A stretch of 64,000 nucleotides of DNA. It comes from Alistipes sp. (GTDB lineage: Bacteria; Bacteroidota; Bacteroidia; Bacteroidales; Rikenellaceae). Every line of letters starts with the position of its first letter. Within the stretch, counting starts at the first letter, position 1. Shown piece after piece: positions 35,466 through 44,564 of the stretch. Under the pieces are notes generated by a model, which was not told the origin of the DNA, ran no database searches, and saw only the letters and a program-made list of their open reading frames with translations. The stretch is from the NCBI GenBank assembly GCA_017465055.1, contig JAFTWZ010000018.1, positions 20,376-84,375 of the forward strand, written 5' to 3'. A program made the position numbers and the translations under genes.

Positions 35466-36869
35466 CTATTTTGAAAGAAGCATAAAGCCCCACGCTGGAA
35501 GCTCTACGACGTCGCCTGGCTTGAGGCTCTTAGCCTGGCCACAAGCGCGAGTGTAGTCGCCTGCAATAGCCTCAGAGACTACAAACGAGGTAGGCTCGGC
35601 CGAGAAGTTAAAGGCACAGAGAACCGTGTTGTCGCCCTTCTCTCGCACGAAGGCCAATACGCTCTCGGGAACATCCTCAACAAACTGAGCAGGAGCCACA
35701 TCGGCACCAGCAGCCAAAGCTGCATTGTTGTGGCGGAACGAGGTGAGTCTCTTGTAGAAGTCACGGTACTCCTTGCCATACTCCGTATCGACAAGCTCTA
35801 CGATAGAGTCCTTCTCGAAGAACTCGAGGCGGCGGTTAAGACCAATCTCCTGACCTGTGTAGATCAGTGGCTGACCCTTAGGCATAACGAATGTGAGTGC
35901 TGCGAAGGCCTTGTGAGCATCGCCCATACGCTCAAACTCGGTACCAGCCCACGAGTTCTCGTCGTGGTTCGACGTAAACATAAGACGCATAGCAGGAGCA
36001 GGATATTTAACATCGTCACGCGACATATACTCCTTAAGGTCGGCTACCGTCTTAGCCTCAGTCTTGATAGTGCCATCGCCAGCGACGTTCTTAGTCTCGC
36101 TGCCACCCTTAGCCATAGCGTTGAAGATGTGGTGTAGCTCCCAAGCATAGGTAGCCTCGAAGCCGCACTCGTGCAACCAGGTCTCCTCGCCCTCGGCCAA
36201 GAGGTATACATCGGGGTTAATCTGGCGCACCTGCTTCCAAGCCTCTGCCCAGAAGTCGGCAGGCACGTTCATCGCAACGTCGCAACGGTAGCCATCAACA
36301 CCCATCTCGATCCAATACTTAAGTGCGTCGAGCATAGCAAGGCGCATATCCTGATTCTCGTAGTTGAGCTTAGCGATATCGGTCCAGTCGTACTCTACGA
36401 TAGGCAGACCCGTAGCCTCGTCCATAACGTACCAATCCTTCTTACCCTCTTTCCACCAGTTGGCATCACGCGAGGTGTGGTTAGCCACCCAGTCGATGAT
36501 AACCTTAAGGCCGAGGTCGTGGGCGGTGTTGAGGAAGCGCTGGAAGTCCTCCAAAGTACCGAACTCGGGGTTGATAGCCTTATAGTCGATAATCGAGTAG
36601 TATGAGCCGAGAGTACCCTTGCGGCCATCAACGCCGATAGGGCTAATAGGCATAAGCCATACGATATCTACGCCCATCTCCTTAAGCTCGGGCAGATACT
36701 TCTCTGCAGCAGCAAATGTACCCTCCTCGGTAGCCTGACGGATGTTAAGCTCGTAGACTACGGAGTTAAACTTATCAAACTTCTGGCAGCACTGTGCCTC
36801 CTGCTTACCACAGTTGCAGCAGCCAACAAACATTGCTACAGCAACCAAAAATGCTAAAACTCTCTTCAT
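35466..36869 (-). CDS. Lipoprotein GH13 alpha-amylase-family enzyme
   Basis: 467 residues with an SPII signal (lipobox 'FVGC', Cys17). The GH13 barrel has 'VIIDWVANHTS', nucleophile 'DGYRCDVAMNVP', acid/base 'LLAEGEE' and 'TSNHDENSWAGTEF'; the C-terminal beta domain ends 'WGFMLLSK'. Compared with its paralogue at 34118 it carries a small insert near 250. It is likely anchored in the outer membrane or facing the periplasm, acting on alpha-1,4-glucans with the SusG-like enzyme upstream. The gap upstream is 18 bp, and a strong terminator follows. Confidence 0.9.
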   Translation of the reverse strand: MKRVLAFLVAVAMFVGCCNCGKQEAQCCQKFDKFNSVVYELNIRQATEEGTFAAAEKYLPELKEMGVDIVWLMPISPIGVDGRKGTLGSYYSIIDYKAINPEFGTLEDFQRFLNTAHDLGLKVIIDWVANHTSRDANWWKEGKKDWYVMDEATGLPIVEYDWTDIAKLNYENQDMRLAMLDALKYWIEMGVDGYRCDVAMNVPADFWAEAWKQVRQINPDVYLLAEGEETWLHECGFEATYAWELHHIFNAMAKGGSETKNVAGDGTIKTEAKTVADLKEYMSRDDVKYPAPAMRLMFTSNHDENSWAGTEFERMGDAHKAFAALTFVMPKGQPLIYTGQEIGLNRRLEFFEKDSIVELVDTEYGKEYRDFYKRLTSFRHNNAALAAGADVAPAQFVEDVPESVLAFVREKGDNTVLCAFNFSAEPTSFVVSEAIAGDYTRACGQAKSLKPGDVVELPAWGFMLLSK

Positions 36870-36887
36870 AATATTAGTTGGTTTAAA

Positions 36888-39008
36888 TTATTTGTTTACA
36901 ACAACATATCCACGTGCTGGAATAGTCACCTCGATGTTACCATCGCCGAGGCACTTAGCCTCGCCACCCTCGGTAGCTACGGCTACGCCAAGCTCGCCAC
37001 ACTTTGCAAACGATGGAAGCTCGACGCAGACGTTCTTGACCTCGTCGCGAACGTTGATACCTACAACAGCCCACTGACCCATATAGTGGCGGAGGAATAC
37101 CCAAGCAGCGTCGTCGACATACAACGTGAGGTAGTCGCCATACATCAGAGGCATAGAGCCACGACGCTCTTTGAAGAGTGCACGAGTCATCTCATACTGC
37201 TTAACCTGATAGTCGTTATAGCCCTCGAAGGTCATCATATCGCGGTTATCGGGGTCGTTAGCACCTGGCACGCCATACTCATCACCCTGATATACACAAG
37301 GTACACCTGGCACGGTGGTGATAATAGCCTTCAGGAGCTGCAGGCCTGCGTGGCCCTTGTCCATATCTCCTACCTCAACCTCGCGATGCCAACCCTCGGC
37401 CTTATCGTCTGGACACCAGAGCGACATATCGCCACCAGCAAGCGAGATAAAGCGTGGCTTGTCGTGGTTACCCGTAATGTTACCCATAGTGTGGTGCGAG
37501 CCATAGGCCGCCTCCGACTCCTCGACAGTAGCTACGATGTCGCGCATCGAACGGCTCTCGTCGACAATGACGTCGCGCGAGGTGTGATAGAGGTTAAAGT
37601 CGAACTGCGAGTCGATCATACCCGACTTAACATATGAGCCGATAAGCTCTACGTCGCCATAGGTCTCGCCAATCTGCCAAAGAGCACGATCGGGCATCTC
37701 CGACTTCATCTTGTGGGTGAGCATACGCCAATAGTTGAGAGGAATATGCTTACAAGCGTCGTGGCGATAGCCATCGAAGTCGAAGTTACGCACCCAGTGG
37801 AGTGCCGTATCGGTCATAGGGTCGCACACCTCCTCACGACGAGTGTCGAGCGTAGGGATATGCTCGTCGAACCACGTTGTCAAGCGTGTCTCGCCATCCC
37901 ACTGGCCGATATTCTTACGACCATCGGGCAAGTAGAGCTCCGTAGTCCAGTCGGGGTGCTCCTGGAGCACTGGAGAGTTGATATGTAGGTGGTTAGCCAC
38001 ATAGTCTAAGATTACGTTCATCTGACCCTCGTGTGCCGTAGCGAGCATCGTGCGAAGCTCCTCATCGGTACCGAAGCGCTCGTCGACCTTAGTGTTGTAG
38101 ATAGGCCAGTAGCCGTGGTAGCCCGAGAACTTAGTGTCGGGGTTAACATTCTGACCCCAAGCGTCGTAAGGATTCTGCGTGATAGGCGAAATCCAGATTG
38201 TGGTGATACCTAAGTCGGTAAAGAAGCCATCCTCAATCTTGGCGGTGATACCTGCGATATCGCCACCCTGGTAGTCTACCTTGTCGAGTACCTCGGGAGA
38301 GTTAATCTTCCAGTCGTTTGCCGTGTTGCCGTTGTTGAAACGGTCAATCATAAGCGAGTAGAGAATCTGCGACTGGTTATCCTGACGGCGAATGTCGGCA
38401 GCATCGGTAACAACCACACCCTGCTCCAAAGGAAGCAGCACGTCATTGAAACGGCCACGCTCCGAAGCGGCAAAGAGGCGGATTACCGAGCGAGAGTAGT
38501 CCTTAGCATACTCCGGAATTGCAACGCTGATGGTACGGCCCTCAATACGTACATCGTCGAGGCGGTTGTTCTGCCACAAGGCTATAGCCTCGGTTATGGG
38601 CTGCGTAGCCTCTACGACGATGCGGCCATCCTTGACCTCGGTAGATGACATATAGCTCTCCTTGTCGCGCTTACCACCAAGCACTACGATAGCCAGGGCC
38701 TCATCGCCGTGCCATACATCGATGGTAGATACCAGGACGTCGGCCGAGGTGGTTACATCAAACTCCGTCCAGTTGTCGGCGCGTGACGCAAGAGCGAGAC
38801 GCTCATCTGCGGTTGTGACTCTATCGGCCCCCTCCCAGTGGGGATAGTAGTCGGTAAGGTAGTGTGACGTAGTGCCCGACTTGATGGTCATAGGCACGAC
38901 CGCTGCGGCATTACCGCGAGCGAACTTAGCCTCCGTCTGGGCACATCCCGCAGCAAACAGCGCAACGAGCACAGCACAGAGCATCGATAGTGAAAGAGTC
39001 TTTTTCAT
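36888..39008 (-). CDS. Lipoprotein GH13 alpha-amylase, SusG-like candidate
   Basis: 706 residues with an SPII signal (lipobox 'AAGC', Cys22). About 190 residues of N-terminal beta-rich sequence not assigned to a CBM family precede the GH13 barrel: 'SLMIDRFNNG', 'ILDYVANHLH', nucleophile 'DGYRHDACKH', acid/base 'QIGETYG', 'GNHDKPRF'. A short C-terminal domain ends 'RGYVVVNK'. By position (third hydrolase after SusC/D/E) and lipidation it is the best candidate for the surface amylase, although it lacks the canonical SusG domain insert as far as I can see. Confidence 0.9.
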   Translation of the reverse strand: MKKTLSLSMLCAVLVALFAAGCAQTEAKFARGNAAAVVPMTIKSGTTSHYLTDYYPHWEGADRVTTADERLALASRADNWTEFDVTTSADVLVSTIDVWHGDEALAIVVLGGKRDKESYMSSTEVKDGRIVVEATQPITEAIALWQNNRLDDVRIEGRTISVAIPEYAKDYSRSVIRLFAASERGRFNDVLLPLEQGVVVTDAADIRRQDNQSQILYSLMIDRFNNGNTANDWKINSPEVLDKVDYQGGDIAGITAKIEDGFFTDLGITTIWISPITQNPYDAWGQNVNPDTKFSGYHGYWPIYNTKVDERFGTDEELRTMLATAHEGQMNVILDYVANHLHINSPVLQEHPDWTTELYLPDGRKNIGQWDGETRLTTWFDEHIPTLDTRREEVCDPMTDTALHWVRNFDFDGYRHDACKHIPLNYWRMLTHKMKSEMPDRALWQIGETYGDVELIGSYVKSGMIDSQFDFNLYHTSRDVIVDESRSMRDIVATVEESEAAYGSHHTMGNITGNHDKPRFISLAGGDMSLWCPDDKAEGWHREVEVGDMDKGHAGLQLLKAIITTVPGVPCVYQGDEYGVPGANDPDNRDMMTFEGYNDYQVKQYEMTRALFKERRGSMPLMYGDYLTLYVDDAAWVFLRHYMGQWAVVGINVRDEVKNVCVELPSFAKCGELGVAVATEGGEAKCLGDGNIEVTIPARGYVVVNK

Positions 39009-39036
39009 ATTGTTTGTGTTTTAGTAATTTTCTCGG

Positions 39037-40329
39037 TTACTCTATATCCATCATCCAGTCGATACCCTCGTGGAGGTTATTCTGGTTGGTAAAGTCCCAA
39101 TAGGAGTTATTCTCCCACGTCGAGCCGTAGCCCCACGCCGCAGGGTAGGTATACAGGCCCGTGCCGTGGCCCTGAGCCTTGCCAGAAAGGAGGTCGGGCA
39201 GCGACTCCGTGCCCCACGTGATAACGCCTATTCCGCCACCAGCCTTAACATCCTCGGCCAGAGCCTTAAGCCACGCACGCTGATTAGCTGGGGTGTAGTT
39301 CGTGGCATTTGTGGCATCGTTCCAGTCGGGATAGTTGTACGAGTTGTCGCACCAGTCGCCCATCCACTGACCATTCACCGTTCCCGTAGTGAACGAGTGC
39401 GCAGTCTCGAGCACCATTATGCGCTTGCCATACTTCGACTGCATAGCCTTGCCCAACGCCTCGAAACTAACGTACGAGCCCATCGAGTGGCCTATGTTTG
39501 TGCCAGGATACCACGACAGAGCTATGATGTCGTAGTTCGTGCAGCCATTCAGCGTATAAGTGTCGAGATAGCCGAGCTTTGCGGGGTTGGCGATATGCAA
39601 GGCCGAGAGGATTTCAAGGTCGTATTTACGCGCAAAGTCGCGCACGGCCGTATGTCCATAGTTGAGCAGGCGTGCGGTGCGTGCGCCATCGTGCGAGCCG
39701 TTGAGCATAAAGCCGATGTTCACCTCGTTGCCCACGGCTACAATCTTGGGGTCGATACCCTCTGCGTGGAGCGTCTCGAGCGATTCGAGTACCCAGTTAT
39801 ATATGTTGCCACCGAGCGTCACCTCATCCATCGACTTCCAATCCTCGGGAATGTTGTTGTGCGTAGCTCCCGTAGAGGAGTATTTGTCGTAGTCGGGCTT
39901 TAGCGTGAGCATAATATCCAAACCCTCGGCCAGCGCCATCTTGGCATCCTCCACCACGCGTGGCATCTGCTGCCAGTCGATCGTGACGCCATTAATCTCA
40001 GGGAAAGCCAAACGGTCGAGCTGCAGACGTACGATGTTCGCACCGTGATTTTTAATCGAGCTATATGGGTTTGTAACCTCGCCACTCTCGCGATACTCCA
40101 GACCGAAGTCGATCATATAGTTGGCAAACGACATTGTCGTACCCTTGTAGAACTTCTCCACATCGGGCTCAGGCTCTGGTTCTGGCTCAGGCTCTGGCTT
40201 ATCGCTCGGGTCATCACCAGGATTCTCGGTATTGTCGCCATTATCGGGCAGTTTAAGATCCTCATCGCCGCCACAAGCCACCGCCATAAGCATCGCAAGG
40301 GGCAGCACTGCCCAAAGTAACTTTTTCAT
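39037..40329 (-). CDS. GH53 endo-beta-1,4-galactanase lipoprotein
   Basis: 430 residues from the ATG at 40329, chosen because it starts a lipoprotein signal (lipobox 'AVAC', Cys19); longer starts have no signal. A Pro-Glu repeat linker (about 45-56) precedes a GH53 barrel: 'FYKGTTMSFANYM', acid/base 'AVGNEVNIG', nucleophile 'VLETAHSF', and 'ITWGTESL'. GH53 cuts beta-1,4-galactan side chains of pectin. Its presence inside an otherwise alpha-glucan operon is unexpected. It lies downstream of a 14-bp hairpin that separates it from the SusE/F-like gene. Confidence 0.92.
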   Translation of the reverse strand: MKKLLWAVLPLAMLMAVACGGDEDLKLPDNGDNTENPGDDPSDKPEPEPEPEPEPDVEKFYKGTTMSFANYMIDFGLEYRESGEVTNPYSSIKNHGANIVRLQLDRLAFPEINGVTIDWQQMPRVVEDAKMALAEGLDIMLTLKPDYDKYSSTGATHNNIPEDWKSMDEVTLGGNIYNWVLESLETLHAEGIDPKIVAVGNEVNIGFMLNGSHDGARTARLLNYGHTAVRDFARKYDLEILSALHIANPAKLGYLDTYTLNGCTNYDIIALSWYPGTNIGHSMGSYVSFEALGKAMQSKYGKRIMVLETAHSFTTGTVNGQWMGDWCDNSYNYPDWNDATNATNYTPANQRAWLKALAEDVKAGGGIGVITWGTESLPDLLSGKAQGHGTGLYTYPAAWGYGSTWENNSYWDFTNQNNLHEGIDWMMDIE

Positions 40330-40387
40330 AGTCGGTATTCGTTTGTTAGGGGTTGGGAGGCCGATCAAAGCCGCCCAACCAAAGGTT

Positions 40388-40421
40388 ACAATATCGCGTA
40401 CGTACGTGTACGCGATATTGT
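40388..40421. promoter_or_regulatory. Perfect 14-bp hairpin between binding-protein and hydrolase genes
   Basis: ACAATATCGCGTAC (40388-40401) pairs with GTACGCGATATTGT (40408-40421) around a 6-nt loop, in the 103-bp gap after the SusE/F-like stop. No T-run follows on the minus strand. That fits an mRNA-stabilising or processing hairpin better than a terminator. Confidence 0.7.
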
Positions 40422-40432
40422 ATAGAGTGTGA

Positions 40433-42949
40433 TTAGATTGCAGGAGTTGCACCAGCCTCTACAACATAAACATTGAGGTTTGCACCGTCGATGTAGATGT
40501 CATAAGGAGTGTCAAGTGTAACATTCATAGTGATGTTACCACCGCCCTCAGATATTGCGATAGCAGCACCAAGCTCGTGAACGCCACCAGCTGTTGAGCC
40601 CATCCAAGCACCATTCTTAAGCACCTTGAAGTTAGCACCCTCGCCCCAAGAGTCCTGGAAAGTAACGTTCTTAGCAACGTACAAACCATCAACAAGCTCA
40701 GTAGCAATGTCTGAACCCCAAGCAGTGCCGTTTACGTCACCCTTGATAGTCCACATATCAGCTGGAGCCTCTACCTCAGGAGCAGTACCCTCAGTCATAA
40801 CGTAGAGAGTAAGAGTCTCAGGGTAGAAATACAAGTCGTAAGTACCAGCAACAGCTACATACATATCAGCTGAGCCACCGCTTGTGATAAGAGTAGTAGC
40901 AGCGTTGATCTCTACAGCACCAGCCTCAGTAAGACCGTAGTTGTCTGTGTCAACCCACTGACCATAAAGACGAATCTTGAACTTATCATCTGGAGTGAGT
41001 GCCTGACCCTTAAGAGTATGGCAGCCGTTACCAGCGTCGGTGAACTTGATATCTGGATCAGTACCCCAGTTGGTCAAAGTACCAACCAAGCCGTACTCCT
41101 TAACTGCGGGAGGCTCTGGAGTTACAGGTGCCTCACCGTTAACAGTTGCAAGCCATTTGCCTGCGCTGTCCTTCTCAGTAAGAGTGATGATTACGTCGTC
41201 GTTAAGAGCTACACCAGTGATATCTACAGTCTGCTCAGAGCCGTTGTTGAAGATAACCGATACGGTCTTGCCAATCATCTCAGGAGCGCAGTTGAACACG
41301 TAGTAAGTCTTACCATCAACCTCAGCAGTCTCAAGAGCAAGACCTGGCCAAGCGCCACCAGTATAGTTAGCACCACCATCGTCCCATATCCAAGCGTTGC
41401 AGTTTGTCCAGCCAGTAGCCGATACATCGCCATAGATCTTTACGGTCTTAACCTCTACGCCACCAGGAGTCTCACCCTCGTTCATAACCCAAATCTTGAA
41501 GTCAACGATGTTGAAGTAGATATCGTAAGTGCCAGCAGGAGCAGAGAGGTTCTTACCACCTGCAGCCAAAACGAGCTCCTCACCAACGGTTACTGCGAAA
41601 GGCTCTACATCACCAGCAGCACCATAGTTAACAGCCCAATCGTTGTTGAAACGAATCTTGAACTGATCGTCAGCAGTAACTGTAACACCATTGCGTACGA
41701 AGAGGTTCTCACCTACCTCGCTCATATAGAGGTCTGCCTTACCACCCCACTCGGTGATAGTACCAACAACACCCCAACGATCTGGCTCAGTTACAGGGCC
41801 CTCTGGCTCTGGAGTAGTACCAGTGCCAGCACCTGTATCCTCATCAGTACCGTAGTTCTTTGCGTTGAGCTCAAAGATACCAGCGACAGGGTTGAAGTAT
41901 ACACGATACTGACCAGCTGTAACCTTGATATTGCCATCTGCATCACCCTCAAGACCGAATGCGGCAGCACCCCAGTTGAGATCCCAAGCAGCATCTGCAC
42001 GGAACTTCAATGTACCATCAGCAGTAATATCAACATCAGCATAGAAGCGAGTCCACTTAGGATTGTACTCCATAACGATATCGTTATCCCAATCACCGTT
42101 GAGACCGATGATACCGATCTGATCAGCACCCCAAGCCTTCTTCAATACCAAAGTGGTCTTGTCGAACTCGAAGCCGTAGAAACGCTTAGCATAACGCATT
42201 ATATCCTGCGAGCCACCACCGGTGATAAGCTGGATAGAAGCAGGCTCATCAGCCTCAGTAGCCTTAGTCTCCTCACCCCAGTTGCAAGTGTCGTCCCAAC
42301 CTGCGATACCTGTGAGCTTGAAGCCTGTGTTAGCAAGCGATACGCCCTCAGCATCAGCAAAGTCGATAACACCAGAGTAAATATTACCCGAAGCGGTGTA
42401 GTCGAACAAGAACTGAGTCTTGGCGTGATCCCAACCACAGTAGTTACCGATAACCCATACCTTGTCGAACTTCTCGGTAGGAAGAACGTCAGCAACGTAA
42501 GACTTGAAGGTAGCCTTAACGACGTTCGAACGAAGGTCAGTGCCAGCAACAGCTGCACCCTTATCGGTGTTAAGGTTTGCAACAACTGCGAAGTAGAGGT
42601 CTACCTCGGTGCCAGCCTCGGCAAAATCCAAAGCTACGACGTTAAGATCGGCCTGAGTGAATGTGATAGTAGTGTCGTCGAAGGTAGCCTTAGCCTTCTT
42701 CATATCGGCCATATCCTCAGACTTAGCGATGTAGAGGTTATGAGCCGAAGCAGTAGCTACACCAAAGTCTGCCTTGGTATACTCAACAACGATGTCGTTG
42801 CCACCCTCTGAGAGCTCGCAACCCTCGATTGTGCCCAATGTAGGAGCGACAGCATTCTCTGGGATGTACTGCACATCGATATGCTCTTGGGTACACGACG
42901 CCATCGCAAGACCCGAAAGAGCCAAAATGCTATATAATAACTTTTTCAT
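40433..42949 (-). CDS. SusE/SusF-like outer-membrane starch-binding lipoprotein with multiple CBMs
   Basis: 838 residues, lipobox 'MASC' (Cys19). A SusE-type N-terminal Ig domain (about 25-150) is followed by roughly six beta modules starting near 160, 268, 390, 495, 600 and 710. Those at 390 ('WGVVGTITEWGGKADL') and 600 ('YGLVGTLTNWGTDPDI') are near repeats. The module at 495 resembles CBM26 ('AWIWDDGGANYTGGAWPG'). It is about twice the length of SusE and clearly longer than SusF, so it appears to merge both roles. It follows susD by 35 bp. Its codon use is rich in GCT/GTT-type codons like susC and susD, as for abundant proteins. Confidence 0.87.
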   Translation of the reverse strand: MKKLLYSILALSGLAMASCTQEHIDVQYIPENAVAPTLGTIEGCELSEGGNDIVVEYTKADFGVATASAHNLYIAKSEDMADMKKAKATFDDTTITFTQADLNVVALDFAEAGTEVDLYFAVVANLNTDKGAAVAGTDLRSNVVKATFKSYVADVLPTEKFDKVWVIGNYCGWDHAKTQFLFDYTASGNIYSGVIDFADAEGVSLANTGFKLTGIAGWDDTCNWGEETKATEADEPASIQLITGGGSQDIMRYAKRFYGFEFDKTTLVLKKAWGADQIGIIGLNGDWDNDIVMEYNPKWTRFYADVDITADGTLKFRADAAWDLNWGAAAFGLEGDADGNIKVTAGQYRVYFNPVAGIFELNAKNYGTDEDTGAGTGTTPEPEGPVTEPDRWGVVGTITEWGGKADLYMSEVGENLFVRNGVTVTADDQFKIRFNNDWAVNYGAAGDVEPFAVTVGEELVLAAGGKNLSAPAGTYDIYFNIVDFKIWVMNEGETPGGVEVKTVKIYGDVSATGWTNCNAWIWDDGGANYTGGAWPGLALETAEVDGKTYYVFNCAPEMIGKTVSVIFNNGSEQTVDITGVALNDDVIITLTEKDSAGKWLATVNGEAPVTPEPPAVKEYGLVGTLTNWGTDPDIKFTDAGNGCHTLKGQALTPDDKFKIRLYGQWVDTDNYGLTEAGAVEINAATTLITSGGSADMYVAVAGTYDLYFYPETLTLYVMTEGTAPEVEAPADMWTIKGDVNGTAWGSDIATELVDGLYVAKNVTFQDSWGEGANFKVLKNGAWMGSTAGGVHELGAAIAISEGGGNITMNVTLDTPYDIYIDGANLNVYVVEAGATPAI

Positions 42950-42984
42950 TTCTGTTAGTTTTATTCGTTTAACGTGACTAACTA

Positions 42985-44541
42985 TTAGTAACCTGCGTTC
43001 TGCTTAAGATTGCTGTTAGCGTTAACATCGGCAGGTGGCAATGGGAAGAGGTTGCGGTGGTCAGCAACAGCTGCACCCTCCTTTACAGCACCCTTGTACT
43101 CCCACAAGTAGTCAGCAGTAGTAAACTGACCAAAGCGGATAAGGTCCGAACGACGGCAACCCTCCCACATAAGCTCGCGTGAACGCTCGTCGAGAACATC
43201 CTGAGCAGTATAAGAGGTAAGAGTAGCAACACCAGCACGCTCACGTACAGCGTTGAGCGATGCAAGACCCTTAGCATTATCAGCTGCGCCACGTGCAGCA
43301 CACTCAGCCAACATAAGGTGAGCATCGGCAACACGGAACAATGGGAAGTCGGTATCTACGAAACCTGTACTCTGAGCTGCAGAGCCGTCGTGGTTAACGT
43401 TACGGAACTTAACAGACTTGTAACCACCAGATGTGAAGACCTCACGATCAGGAATCTCAGTGCCATAAGCAGTGAAGAACATTGCACGAGCATCGCCATC
43501 GGTGTAGCGCTCAGATACCTGCTTGGTAACTGACAAACCACCCCAACCAGAAGAGATACCAGCCTCTGAAGAGTTCATATCGCCACCTGTACCAGCAAAG
43601 ATAAGGAAGTTAGTACCACCATAAGATGTGGTGTTGATACCATCGTGTGGAACGGCGAAGATAATCTCCTCTGTGCCTACAGCTAAACGGTCGTTGTCGG
43701 CAGCGAACAAGTCAGCGAAGTTGTCGTGGAGCTTGTATGTGCCAACCAAATCCTCGCAGATAGCAGCGCAGTCAGCGTAGCGATCCTCGCCTACGTAAAC
43801 CACGGCGTTGAGATACAACTTCGCAAGAATCATCTTAACGAAGCCCTTGTCGCAACGGCCGTAAACGTTTGTACCCTCAGCTGCGAGGTCGTTACCCTCG
43901 ATAAGCTCCTTACACTCCTTCTCAACCCACTCGAATAGGTCAGCACGGCTGATCTGACGTGGGCCCTGAGCGCCTACAGCGTCGTTCTCGGTAGAGAAAG
44001 GCACGTTACCGAACATATCGATAGCGTGGTAGTAAGACAAAGCACGCAAAGCACGAGCCTCAGCAATCAAAGCACCCTTATTCTCGAACTTAACACCTGC
44101 AGGGTTTGCGTTCACCTGGCGGATAAGCTCGTTGCAAAGGCTCACCTGATAGAAGATACGATAGTACATAGCCACGATGAACTGGTTAGATGCCTGCCAA
44201 TTCATATTGTGCATATCTGGAAGACCTGTATCATTCCAGCAACATACTGCCTCGTCAGTGGTCAAACACTGCAAGTTGAAGTAAGCACGGAGGTACTGAC
44301 CGAAACCACCATCAACACCGTTGATATCTGGGCCGCCATTAGCACCGTCAGAAGATGAGCAAGCAAGACCCTGGTAGCACTTAGCGAGCAGAGCCTCGAA
44401 AGCTGCCTCGTCCTTCAATACGTCCTGAGGGAGCTGTACGTTAGGATCGATAGGAGTGGTCTCCAAATCGTTAACGCACGAGCTAAAGCCAAGAGCAAAG
44501 ACTCCGGCAACAGCCAACATTAAAACTTTGATATTTTTCAT
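42985..44541 (-). CDS. susD: SusD/RagB-family glycan-binding lipoprotein
   Basis: 518 residues, lipobox 'FSSC' (Cys22). SusD-family landmarks: 'AEARALRALSYYHAIDMFGNVPF' near 150, 'LMLAECAARG' and 'LNAVRERAGV' in the TPR region, and the C-terminal 'MWEGCRRSDLIRFGQF' with 'NLFPLPPADVNANSNLKQNAGY'. It caps the SusC barrel and binds the oligosaccharide for import. It lies between susC (23-bp gap) and the SusE/F-like gene. The alpha-glucan target is inferred from the GH13 set. Confidence 0.96.
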   Translation of the reverse strand: MKNIKVLMLAVAGVFALGFSSCVNDLETTPIDPNVQLPQDVLKDEAAFEALLAKCYQGLACSSSDGANGGPDINGVDGGFGQYLRAYFNLQCLTTDEAVCCWNDTGLPDMHNMNWQASNQFIVAMYYRIFYQVSLCNELIRQVNANPAGVKFENKGALIAEARALRALSYYHAIDMFGNVPFSTENDAVGAQGPRQISRADLFEWVEKECKELIEGNDLAAEGTNVYGRCDKGFVKMILAKLYLNAVVYVGEDRYADCAAICEDLVGTYKLHDNFADLFAADNDRLAVGTEEIIFAVPHDGINTTSYGGTNFLIFAGTGGDMNSSEAGISSGWGGLSVTKQVSERYTDGDARAMFFTAYGTEIPDREVFTSGGYKSVKFRNVNHDGSAAQSTGFVDTDFPLFRVADAHLMLAECAARGAADNAKGLASLNAVRERAGVATLTSYTAQDVLDERSRELMWEGCRRSDLIRFGQFTTADYLWEYKGAVKEGAAVADHRNLFPLPPADVNANSNLKQNAGY

Positions 44542-44564
44542 AATACTAATTCGATTTTAGACCA

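Noticed and set aside
41018-42811. A long open frame on the plus strand, antisense to the SusE/F-like gene
   Set aside because: It is the complement of a gene with strong codon bias, has a low-complexity Ser/Thr/Leu-rich product, no promoter and no family resemblance. The sense gene has a lipoprotein signal and clear domains.
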